The notes under the pieces are model-generated. The model was not told the origin of the DNA and ran no database searches. It saw nothing but the letters and a program-made list of their open reading frames with translations. A program made the position numbers and the translations under genes. A stretch of DNA of 50,545 nucleotides, taken from an uncultured Actinomyces sp. (lineage in GTDB: Bacteria > Actinomycetota > Actinomycetes > Actinomycetales > Actinomycetaceae). How positions within the stretch are numbered: the stretch's first letter is position 1; each line of letters starts with the position of its first letter. Below are positions 43,809-50,256 of this stretch, one piece after another. Where the stretch lies: positions 1-50,545 of the forward strand of contig CALIEP010000350.1 of assembly GCA_938022345.1 (NCBI GenBank), written 5' to 3'.

Positions 43809-44051
43809 TTAGTTGGTTTTTTTGAGGCTGAGGAGGGCGTAGCCGGGGTTGAGGCCTTGTGGGAATTGGTGGTGGGTAAGGATGTGGGTGATGGTCCAGG
43901 TGCCGGGGTGTGGGGTGCCGTCGGGTGTGGTGAAGGTGAGGGTGTCGCCAGTTTGGTAGTTGCGGTCATTGAGGCGGATTTCATGGGTTTTGATTCCAGC
44001 GTTAAGTGCTTGCCAGTGGAGGGCTTGGATTTTGAGTTGGTGGTGGGTCAT
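43809..44051 (-). CDS. DUF3850 / ASCH-like small protein
   Basis: This 80-residue protein starts at ATG 44049-44051: MTHHQLKIQALHWQALNAG, then KTHEIRLNDRNYQTGDTLTF. The pattern (an early basic helix, then EIRLNDR and QTGD) is that of DUF3850, a relative of ASCH domains thought to bind RNA. Its role in phages is unknown. It lies between the origin-like region and the helicase. The frame extends further upstream into the repeat region, but I do not think that part is translated. Confidence 0.75.
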   Translation of the reverse strand: MTHHQLKIQALHWQALNAGIKTHEIRLNDRNYQTGDTLTFTTPDGTPHPGTWTITHILTHHQFPQGLNPGYALLSLKKTN

Positions 44052-44080
44052 GTTGGGGCTTTCTGTGTAGAGTGGCTGGC

Positions 44081-44394
44081 CTGTGGATAACTTTTTCCAC
44101 AGCTGTGGATAACTGAGGAGGCAGGACACTTTGGACACTTTGTCTCTATATTTTTTGGATTTTTTTCTTAAGCCCTTTTTTTGGCTTATTTCCTATGTTT
44201 TTATTTCAGAAATAATTTGTTAGAAAAAAGTGTCCAAAGTGTCCAGAGGTGGCCATTTTCGTTGAGATAACACGGTTTTAAGGCTGGACACTTTTCTAAA
44301 TAAAGTGTCCAGAAGTGTCCACGTTTCTAAAAAGTGTCCAGCGCCGTGGACACTTTGTGAGAGAAAGTGTCCAGGTCCAGCAGCCTGTGGATAA
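44081..44394. other. Candidate phage replication origin: 10 iterons, AT-rich block, 3 DnaA boxes
   Basis: Three perfect DnaA boxes (TGTGGATAA, the complement of TTATCCACA) lie at 44082-44090, 44104-44112 and 44386-44394. AAGTGTCC or its complement occurs ten times, at 44124, 44133, 44228, 44237, 44286, 44303, 44313, 44332, 44348 and 44365; several pairs are 9-10 bases apart. The stretch 44137-44227 is very AT-rich, with long T-runs. There is no gene. Boxes, iterons and an easily melted block beside a primase-helicase are what a theta-type origin needs. The repeats could instead be regulator sites. Confidence 0.7.
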
Positions 44395-44395
44395 C

Positions 44396-46879
44396 TCATG
44401 ATTTGAGGCCTCCTCCGAGGTCGCTCCATGGGTCTTTTTCGCCCTCGTCGGACTCGTCGGTGAGGGTGACATTTGTATAGGTGCGCATCCCCTGACTTTT
44501 CGTCTTGTCGATTTGGAATCGGGTGGTGAGCTCACGAGTGAACGCGTTCTGAGACGCAGGATTAATCCCCTCCTGCTTGCACCATTCGACGTAGGCTTCT
44601 CGCATGTCTGCGTATCTGACGTAGGCGTATTCCCCGCCGCCGATGATCAATCTGTCTTCAACGAAACGCTTGAGGGTGTCCTCGCTGGCCTCATAGTCAG
44701 AGGTCGCTTCACGAACCACGCTCGGGGTATCCAAGCCCTGGGCGAAGTAGCGGACAGCTCCCTGAATAATCCAGTGGAGAATGCCAGCGCCTTCTTCGTC
44801 GACGAGCTTTTGGGCGAGGTTGTCGACTCGTTCTTCTTCGGGGACGGTGTTGGTGAAGGGAATGAGGCGCACGCGCCGCCAGAAGCTGTAGCCTCCGGCC
44901 TGTACTTTCGGCTGGTGGTTTCCTAGCAGGGTGAGGCTGTGGGTGGGGGTGAATTCGAAGAAGTCACTGTGCATCCACCTGGCTGCGATCCTGTCCCCGC
45001 CGGTGAGTTGTTTGACTTTCACTTCGTCGAAGACAGCGTTTTCTGGGACTTCGCTTGCGAAGATGAGGCGTTTGCCGTGGAGGCGTGCGAGTTCGGTGGG
45101 GTGCTGGCTGGTGGTGCTGGTGAGGAAGTTGGCTGGGGCTGCGCCCGCGTAGTCGGCGAGGAGGGTTTGGAGGACGTCTGCGAGGACGCTCTTACCGTTC
45201 GCTCCTCCCCCGTAGTAGAAGGGCAGGATTTGTTCGCCTACTAGGCCGGTTGCTTGGTAGCCGATGAGGGTCTGTAGGTAGGTGATGATGTCTTCGTGGC
45301 CTTTGAATGTGGTCGTGAGGAAGCGGTACCACATGGGGGTGGGTTTGGGTTGGGGCGTGCAGAGTGTGGTTTTGGAGTGGAGATGGACGGGGTCTGAGGG
45401 GATGAGTTCCCCGGTTTTGAGGTTGATGATGCCGCCGGGGGTGTTGAGTTCGGTGGGGCGGTTGTCGAATTCGGTTTGTGTGATGGTGATCCTTGCGTCG
45501 GTTGCCGCCAGGGTGAGGGTGTTGGTGATGCCCGCACTGGAGAGGCTGCGTTTGCGCCATTTGGCGAGGGTGTCGGTGTCGGTTGGGAGTTGTCGGAAGA
45601 TTCCTTTGGTGAGTTCGCGGATGATGCCGCCGCCGGAGGGTTGGGTTTGCCACGTGGAGCCGGTCCACCATGCCCACTTCTGCCTGTCGGTGACGTAGCG
45701 GAGGTCATGAAGGTGGGTGTCGATGAGGAGGAGGGCGTTTGCGTCTTCTGTGAGGTCGCGTAGGTGTGCTTTCTCAGCTACTGCCACCACGGTGGAGGCG
45801 TCTTCTGCGAGTTCGAGCGTGCTTGCCGCCTCGCCGTGTGGGGTGAGGCGTGTGGGGGCGAGGTCGAAGGAGAGGCCGCCGTCAAGGTCTCCGATCCCCT
45901 GGTTTTTCAGCTCGAGGGCGGCTTTTTTCATGTCGCCCCCGTGGTTGAGGAGCGCGTAGGCCGCGAACTTCGTGTAGGGGGTGTCGGTGGTGAAGATGGT
46001 GTTGGAGGAGAAGACGTAGAGGCGGTCGCGGTCATTCTTGTAGCCGGTGGAGGCTGATACGCTGCCTCGGGGTTTTCCTGGGCGCGTCCAGTACTGTTCC
46101 CCGCGTTCGCCCTGGTGGGCTTTTGTCCACCCGTGGGGTGTGAGGATGTCGTCCCACGTCATCGCCTGGTCGATGGCTGCCCCTGGCCTCGTGTCCTCAG
46201 CCGAACTGGTGTAGGGGCGAGAAGGGGAAATAGAGGTGGTGCCTGTGAGGGTGGGCGTGTTGATTGGCTCGTCGAGGAGGCGGAAGAGGTCGAGGACTTG
46301 GTTGAGTTCTTCTCCTGTGAGGGTGGGGATCGTGTGGGGGCCTCCTGCGAGGAGTGTCCACGCTTGTCCCGAGTGGTGGAAGCGCCCGGGGGTGGGGGCG
46401 ATGACGCTGTAGCCACCGTTTTCGCGGGTCTCGGCCAGGGTGTGGATTTTTCCGTCTTCGGTTTGGGTGCGGGCGAGTTTCCTGTTGCCGCTGGGGTTGC
46501 CGGGGGCTTTCACGTACCAGTGGAAGCCGCCTGATGGGCTTTTTTCGAGCCAGCCGCTCATAAACCGCTGCCACAGTGGGGTGATGTCGTGGTCGGCTGC
46601 CGCTTGGGTGAGGTCAGCGATTTTCGATGCCCCTTCGGCTTCGAGTTCGATCATGACGAGGCCGTCGGACACGCCTCCACAGCAGGCCGCGAGCCCGTAG
46701 GCGCCTTCTTCAGCGAACCAGGTTTCTACTTGTTCGCGTGTGGCTGCCTGTTGTTGGTATTGCTTCCATGCGACGGCTGGCCGTTTGTCCCCACGAGTGC
46801 CGGCGGGGAGGATTGGGATGACGCTGATGCCCACCTGGTGGCAGGCGATAGCCATTTCTAGGACGGTTGTTGGTGTCAC
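44396..46879 (-). CDS. Bifunctional primase/polymerase with D5-type SF3 helicase
   Basis: This 827-residue protein starts at GTG 46877-46879 (GAGGTAAC upstream). The N-terminal 200 residues are a prim-pol domain (GLAACCGGVSDGLVMIELEAEG, with Glu78 and Glu80 at the catalytic acid position). A D5-N/linker region follows. The superfamily 3 helicase has Walker A GGGANGKS (about residue 563), LIFASEVPEN as Walker B and LTLLGNHQPKV as sensor. A winged-helix region ends the protein (about 740-815). It would prime and unwind at the origin-like region, which begins two bases beyond its stop. Confidence 0.92.
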   Translation of the reverse strand: MTPTTVLEMAIACHQVGISVIPILPAGTRGDKRPAVAWKQYQQQAATREQVETWFAEEGAYGLAACCGGVSDGLVMIELEAEGASKIADLTQAAADHDITPLWQRFMSGWLEKSPSGGFHWYVKAPGNPSGNRKLARTQTEDGKIHTLAETRENGGYSVIAPTPGRFHHSGQAWTLLAGGPHTIPTLTGEELNQVLDLFRLLDEPINTPTLTGTTSISPSRPYTSSAEDTRPGAAIDQAMTWDDILTPHGWTKAHQGERGEQYWTRPGKPRGSVSASTGYKNDRDRLYVFSSNTIFTTDTPYTKFAAYALLNHGGDMKKAALELKNQGIGDLDGGLSFDLAPTRLTPHGEAASTLELAEDASTVVAVAEKAHLRDLTEDANALLLIDTHLHDLRYVTDRQKWAWWTGSTWQTQPSGGGIIRELTKGIFRQLPTDTDTLAKWRKRSLSSAGITNTLTLAATDARITITQTEFDNRPTELNTPGGIINLKTGELIPSDPVHLHSKTTLCTPQPKPTPMWYRFLTTTFKGHEDIITYLQTLIGYQATGLVGEQILPFYYGGGANGKSVLADVLQTLLADYAGAAPANFLTSTTSQHPTELARLHGKRLIFASEVPENAVFDEVKVKQLTGGDRIAARWMHSDFFEFTPTHSLTLLGNHQPKVQAGGYSFWRRVRLIPFTNTVPEEERVDNLAQKLVDEEGAGILHWIIQGAVRYFAQGLDTPSVVREATSDYEASEDTLKRFVEDRLIIGGGEYAYVRYADMREAYVEWCKQEGINPASQNAFTRELTTRFQIDKTKSQGMRTYTNVTLTDESDEGEKDPWSDLGGGLKS

Positions 46880-46920
46880 GATCTGTTACCTCAAAGCGTG
46901 TGTTTTGCGAAGGGGGGGGG

Positions 46921-47142
46921 TTAGAAGAGGGGGGTGCCCGAGATGGGGGTCTCCTGCGGTTCGTCTGGTTCCCAGCGTTCGACCTTGGTGACGTTTGTTG
47001 GCGTGTGGAGGTTGCCGTTGAGGGTTTGTAGGAGGATGGGGGTGCCGTTGGTTTGGGCGGGGGCTTCGATCTTGTAGTGGGGGGTGGTGATGCGGAGCCA
47101 GTCGCCTTTGACTACTTGCTCAGGGCTGATGTTGTGCCACAT
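46921..47142 (-). CDS. Small phage protein, unknown
   Basis: This 73-residue protein (MWHNISPEQVVKGDWLRITTPHYKIEA) has a beta-rich, SH3-like pattern and a Pro/Glu-rich end. ATG 47140-47142 has AAAAAGGAC upstream. It lies between the primase and the OB-fold gene. I do not recognise a family. Confidence 0.6.
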   Translation of the reverse strand: MWHNISPEQVVKGDWLRITTPHYKIEAPAQTNGTPILLQTLNGNLHTPTNVTKVERWEPDEPQETPISGTPLF

Positions 47143-47180
47143 TTGGGTGTCCTTTTTGTGAGAGAGGTGCGGGGGGTGTT

Positions 47181-47230
47181 TGGTGCCCGCCGGGGACTTG
47201 AACCCCGGGTGTGTTCCGCTCGGGCTAAAT
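47181..47230 (-). other. tRNA-like 3' half (T-arm, acceptor strand and CCA)
   Basis: On the - strand the sequence has CGGGG, the loop TTCAAGT and CCCCG, a canonical T-arm, followed by GCGGGC, A and CCA. A GCCCG just upstream (47221-47226) could pair with CGGGC of the acceptor strand to make a minihelix. No D-arm or anticodon arm is present, and the acceptor is one base short, so it is not a normal tRNA. It could be a remnant of a phage tRNA or an attachment relic. Confidence 0.5.
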
Positions 47231-47238
47231 AACGGGGG

Positions 47239-47907
47239 TTAGAGGCTGGCTCGGATTTGGGCGACGACGGAGGCGTCGAGGCCTGCTGCTGAGGCGATTG
47301 ACTGGTCGTCGAGTCCTGCGCGGATGAGGGCAGGCACGTCCACCTGCTGCGGAGCCTGCGCGGCGGGCTGAGGTGCTTGGGTGGGCTGAGGCGCCGGGGG
47401 AGTCAAAGCAGCCTGCAGGGAGGGGGTCATCGCCTCGTTCAACGCGGCGGTAGATGCCGCCTGGATCGCGTACTCGTAGATCTTTTCCGTGTAGGAGCCG
47501 TCCTTGCCGTGCTTGCGTTCCTCGCCGACGAACCGGGCGGTGAACGTGTTCCCCAGGGCGAGAGCTGTGCTGGCTTCCTTCATTCCGGCTGCGCGCATTG
47601 CCTCGCCGAGCGCCGCCTTCTTCCCGCCCCACAAGGGGATGTAGACGCTGCGCTTCCCGTCATCGTCCGCGTCCTCACGCAGGCTGGTCTGCAAGGTGAG
47701 GATGACCTGCTTCTTCGGATCCCCGCTGGGGAAGAACTCCGGTTCCTTCGTCTTGTAGTTCGTCACCTGCTTCACGTCCACCTTGGCGATGGTGCCGGTG
47801 ACGGTGTCCCCTGGCTCGGAGTGCAGGTTGAAAAATGACTTGCTGCCACCGTGCAGTGCGGAATCAATGTCGGCGAAGGGGTTAGGGGTGGTGAATGTGT
47901 CGGTCAT
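47239..47907 (-). CDS. OB-fold single-strand-DNA-binding-like phage protein
   Basis: This 222-residue protein, MTDTFTTPNPFADIDSALHG, has a beta-barrel region (GDTVTGTIAKVDVKQVTNY, then KKQVILTLQTSL, then KRSVYIPLWGGKKAALGEAM) like the ssDNA-binding proteins of actinophages, a Pro/Gln/Ala-rich linker (about 168-190), and an acidic/helical end (DVPALIRAGLDDQSIASAAG). It likely coats single-stranded DNA in replication or recombination. It lies beside a Cas4-like nuclease. Confidence 0.75.
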   Translation of the reverse strand: MTDTFTTPNPFADIDSALHGGSKSFFNLHSEPGDTVTGTIAKVDVKQVTNYKTKEPEFFPSGDPKKQVILTLQTSLREDADDDGKRSVYIPLWGGKKAALGEAMRAAGMKEASTALALGNTFTARFVGEERKHGKDGSYTEKIYEYAIQAASTAALNEAMTPSLQAALTPPAPQPTQAPQPAAQAPQQVDVPALIRAGLDDQSIASAAGLDASVVAQIRASL

Positions 47908-47981
47908 GATCGTTTCTTCTTTCTTGTTGATGTAAAAACAGGGTGTGTGTAAAAAAATTGGTGTGAGTGGGATGGTCTCTT

Positions 47982-48815
47982 TTACAGGTCGAAGGTCAAC
48001 CCTCCTTCCACCTGCGGGGGCGGCGTATAGTCCGGGTACTTACGGCAGTCAAAACAACCGTCCGCTCGCTCGAGTCCGCTGATCCACTGGGTGACGGCTT
48101 CCTCGCCTGCGAAAGCTCGCAGGGTACGGATTTGCTTATCCAAATGGTTTGCGCGTTCCAACGCTGCTAGGGCGATTTGCTCGTCGTAGGGCTCGCTCCA
48201 CCAGAAGTGATCCCCCCAGGCCGCTGATTGGGCGGGTAGGAACAGGATGGACACTGCGTTGACTTTGCAGCCTCTGCGTTCCCAGCCCCGCCCGTAGAGG
48301 TGGGCTTGGACCCGGTAGGTGTCGGAGGGGCCTTTGGCCCGGTATTTTTTGAGGCTGTTTTGGCCGACGAATTTCCAGTCGACGGTTTGTCCGGCGTGGA
48401 GGTCGAAGAGGTCGGTGCTGCCTGTGATCGGGGTGTCGCCGATGTCGCCGACCCACACGGTCTCCTCGCACACCCACCGTTTCTTGTGTCCTCTAGTCAC
48501 ATAGTCTGGGCGGCGAGTATCCGCGTCCATGAAAAGGTGCTCGAGCCAAAAATGGATCGCTGTCCCTTTAGTGGTTGTCCACGGGACCCCCAGTTCTTTT
48601 TTCTCCCAGCCAGCTAGGCGGGCAGCCAGGCAGTGCGTGCAGGGGGTGCCGATTTCACTCGGCCCGATCCTTTTTTGCAAGCTGCGAGGGTGGTTGGTGA
48701 TCGCGTCCAGGATCTGCCCTGTGATGTCTCGTTTAGCTTGCTCCGGGTCTACGCCTTGGTAGGTGTCCCACCATTCGGGTGTGGTGGTGAGGTCGCTCAG
48801 CGGTTCTTCGCTCAC
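47982..48815 (-). CDS. PD-(D/E)XK exonuclease with Cys cluster (Cas4/AddB-like)
   Basis: This 277-residue nuclease has GTG at 48813-48815. Cys59 and Cys62 (TPCTHC) together with Cys254 and Cys257 (GCFDC) could hold an iron-sulfur cluster. The catalytic core has an early AIHFWLEH (His88), Asp135 (STDLFDL), VDWKF (Asp146, Lys148) and the QxxxY motif YRVQAHLYGRG (Gln170, Tyr174). This is the pattern of RecB-family nucleases in phage recombination modules; it would chew DNA ends to feed the single-strand-binding protein. There is one base between the upstream frame's stop and this start. Confidence 0.85.
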   Translation of the reverse strand: MSEEPLSDLTTTPEWWDTYQGVDPEQAKRDITGQILDAITNHPRSLQKRIGPSEIGTPCTHCLAARLAGWEKKELGVPWTTTKGTAIHFWLEHLFMDADTRRPDYVTRGHKKRWVCEETVWVGDIGDTPITGSTDLFDLHAGQTVDWKFVGQNSLKKYRAKGPSDTYRVQAHLYGRGWERRGCKVNAVSILFLPAQSAAWGDHFWWSEPYDEQIALAALERANHLDKQIRTLRAFAGEEAVTQWISGLERADGCFDCRKYPDYTPPPQVEGGLTFDL

Positions 48816-48816
48816 C

Positions 48817-49164
48817 TTATTTCACCCTCACGGTGGGCGCGCCTTCGGTGTAGAAGCCGCCATCTTCAAGGGTCTTTTCGGACAGATGCTTCTTCACCGC
48901 TGCCGTGTTCAAGGTGGGGGTGTAGAGGTCAGGCCAGGAGACGACAGGGTAGGCAGATGCAATCGCGGAGGTGTTGAGCCTGCGGGTGGGGCGGCTGATC
49001 GTGATCTGGTGGTCGCCAGCTTCGATGGTCTGTCCTGGCTGGAACTGGTCGCGCAGTCAGCCTTCGATCTGTGCTTTTTCACCTGCGAGAGTGTCGATCT
49101 GCTGCTTGATGTCGACGAGGCGGGCGGCGGCGTTTTCGATCTGAGTGCCGATCTGGGTGGTCAT
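48817..49164 (-). pseudogene. Small early phage gene interrupted by in-frame TGA
   Basis: The ATG at 49162-49164 (overlapping the upstream TGA) begins MTTQIGTQIENAAARLVDI with a coiled coil. A TGA at 49057-49059 (codon 36) stops it, but the same frame continues (LRDQFQPGQTIEAGDHQITI, then YPVVSWPDLYTPTLN and TEGAPTVRVK) to TAA 48817-48819, directly before the nuclease start. The whole frame would be 115 codons. The continuation is protein-like and ends exactly where the next gene begins, so I read it as one gene with a nonsense change. Function unknown. Confidence 0.75.
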
Positions 49165-49412
49165 TTGTTCTTCTCCATCAGTGTCAGGGAAATAAAGGCG
49201 AGGACGTGCAGGGCTGCGAAGTAGGTGAAGTGCGGCCAGCTCATCCGCCACTCGGGATACGTCATCGAGATCATGAAGATGGTGACGTAGGCGAGGGTGA
49301 GGAAGCCGAACGAAATGAGGGTGAAGAGGGAGAATAGGATGTAGAGGTTTTCTCGTCTCTCTTTGCGTTCCTGCTTTTGGAGGGCTTCGTGGAAATCAAG
49401 CTGCAGGGACAT
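49161..49412 (-). CDS. Small two-helix membrane protein
   Basis: This 83-residue protein has a charged N-terminus (EALQKQERKERRENL) and two membrane helices (about 24-50 and 61-78). ATG 49410-49412 lies inside the end of the upstream 54-residue gene, and its ATGA overlaps the following gene. No family is recognisable. As an early membrane protein it could serve superinfection exclusion or host take-over, which is a guess. Confidence 0.65.
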   Translation of the reverse strand: MSLQLDFHEALQKQERKERRENLYILFSLFTLISFGFLTLAYVTIFMISMTYPEWRMSWPHFTYFAALHVLAFISLTLMEKNK

Positions 49413-49560
49413 CGTTCACCTCTACTCCGTGGTCGGTAAGAAAGCGCTGCTGTAGGTGTGCGGGGAGTGTGGCCGCAATCTTGCGCAGGCGTTTTTCGTA
49501 TTGGAAATTCAATCGGATGATCCAGTCGAGCTGAGCTCGGCGGCTGGTATTCTTGTTCAT
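49396..49560 (-). CDS. Small basic protein, unknown
   Basis: ATG 49558-49560 with GGAGG upstream opens a 54-residue frame, MNKNTSRRAQLDWIIRLNFQ, then YEKRLRKIAATLP, ending at TGA 49396-49398. It overlaps the membrane-protein gene by 17 bases, so translation is probably coupled. It is basic and helical. It may bind nucleic acid, but nothing proves it. Confidence 0.55.
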   Translation of the reverse strand: MNKNTSRRAQLDWIIRLNFQYEKRLRKIAATLPAHLQQRFLTDHGVEVNDVPAA

Positions 49561-49588
49561 GAATGATTTCCCTCCTTTCGGGGGTCTG

Positions 49589-49622
49589 CCTCCACGGGGT
49601 TGCCGCCTCGTGGAGGTTTTTT
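49589..49622 (+). terminator. Rho-independent terminator facing the + strand
   Basis: CCTCCACG (49589-49596) pairs with CGTGGAGG (49609-49616) and is followed by six T's on the + strand. On the - strand, where the genes are, it lacks a T-run. It would stop transcription running against the early genes. Confidence 0.65.
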
Positions 49623-49632
49623 GTGAGGGGGG

Positions 49633-49899
49633 TCAGCGGGAAGCGCGGATCTTACGCGGCTTCAAGAGGTCCGCTTTGCGGATCCGTGTGCTTCGCGGCC
49701 CGAGCCTCACGGGTGTGATGTAGCCTCCAGCGATCCAGCGGCGGATGGTGCGCGGATCGACTTTGGCGAGGGCTGCGGCTTCGCGCTGTGTAAGAAGGTC
49801 TGCGCTGTCGTCGCGCACTTGGGTCACCACGCTGATAGCAAGGTCTTCCATGGGGAGGACCTGCCCGTCAGGTGTGCAGGCGACCAATTTCGCGTTCAT
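49633..49899 (-). CDS. Excisionase-like helix-turn-helix protein
   Basis: This 88-residue protein has a MerR/excisionase-type DNA-binding domain: LLTQREAAALAKVDPRTIRRWIAGGYITPVRLGPRSTRIRKADLL (quoted across the domain) is a typical HTH_17, with a basic tail (KPRKIRASR). It is placed just after the regulator gene, where excisionases or early regulators lie. It may help the integrase to excise the prophage or regulate early genes. Confidence 0.75.
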   Translation of the reverse strand: MNAKLVACTPDGQVLPMEDLAISVVTQVRDDSADLLTQREAAALAKVDPRTIRRWIAGGYITPVRLGPRSTRIRKADLLKPRKIRASR

Positions 49900-49901
49900 C
49901 T

Positions 49902-50147
49902 CTAGGCCTCCAGTCGTTTTGCGTCTTCGAGTAGGGAGATCAGATTCAAGCCAAGGACTGTGGTGATCCGGTCGAGTTCGGTAACCGTGAAAGGCGATGC
50001 ACCCTTGCTTTTCACACGTCGCGTCAGTGTGGAGTGTGAAATTCCGGTTTCGGTCGATACTGATAAGATCGAGCGGCCTGAGCTTTGGATTGCCTCCCCG
50101 ATCCTCTCGGCGATCATTGCCGAGTAATCATTTGGGCTGTTCTCCAT
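49902..50147 (-). CDS. XRE-type regulator (Cro-like), first gene of the leftward operon
   Basis: This 81-residue regulator starts at ATG 50145-50147, MENSPNDYSAMIAERIGEAI, and has a helix-turn-helix ILSVSTETGISHSTLTRRVKSKG. Earlier in-frame residues lie in the promoter and are not translated in my view. A -35 TTGACA and a -10 TAGAGT lie just upstream with 17 bases between them. As the first gene of the long leftward transcript it is in the position of a Cro-type repressor. It lies divergent to a second HTH gene. Confidence 0.82.
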   Translation of the reverse strand: MENSPNDYSAMIAERIGEAIQSSGRSILSVSTETGISHSTLTRRVKSKGASPFTVTELDRITTVLGLNLISLLEDAKRLEA

Positions 50148-50154
50148 ATGGATA

Positions 50155-50183
50155 ACTCTATTCCCCATTTGGGGAACTGTCAA
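50155..50183 (-). promoter_or_regulatory. Leftward early promoter with palindromic operator in its spacer
   Basis: On the - strand TTGACA (50178-50183) and TAGAGT (50155-50160) are 17 bases apart. The palindrome TTCCCCATTTGGGGAA (50161-50176) fills the spacer. A start about seven bases past the -10 would fall on or next to the ATG, giving a leaderless message. Confidence 0.75.
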
Positions 50184-50209
50184 GGTGCTTGCGTACAAAA
50201 TCGCGTTTT

Positions 50210-50250
50210 TCATTTTGGAGTATTGTGTTTTCCAAAATGAGCTGTACAAT
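50210..50250 (+). promoter_or_regulatory. Rightward promoter and inverted-repeat operator of the second HTH gene
   Basis: TCATTTTGGA (50210-50219) and TCCAAAATGA (50231-50240) form a perfect 10-base inverted repeat. TACAAT (50245-50250) is a -10, with a weak TTGTGT (50224-50229) 15-16 bases upstream. The ATG at 50257 lies at the expected start point, so this message may also be leaderless. Confidence 0.6.
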
Positions 50251-50256
50251 CTCAGT

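Noticed and set aside
42389..43825. Long + strand frames opposite the SNF2 helicase (42389-42952, 43310-43825)
   Set aside because: They come from the A/C-rich coding bias of the helicase gene, are made of Gly/Val/Glu runs, and have no motifs or ribosome sites.
44081..44394. Repeat array considered as a CRISPR
   Set aside because: The units are only eight bases, occur in both orientations and have uneven short spacing, so there are no repeat-spacer units.
23..49164. Stop-codon recoding or suppression as the cause of the interrupted genes
   Set aside because: TAG, TAA and TGA are all involved, and each is also used as a normal stop elsewhere in the window, so a single recoded codon cannot explain them.
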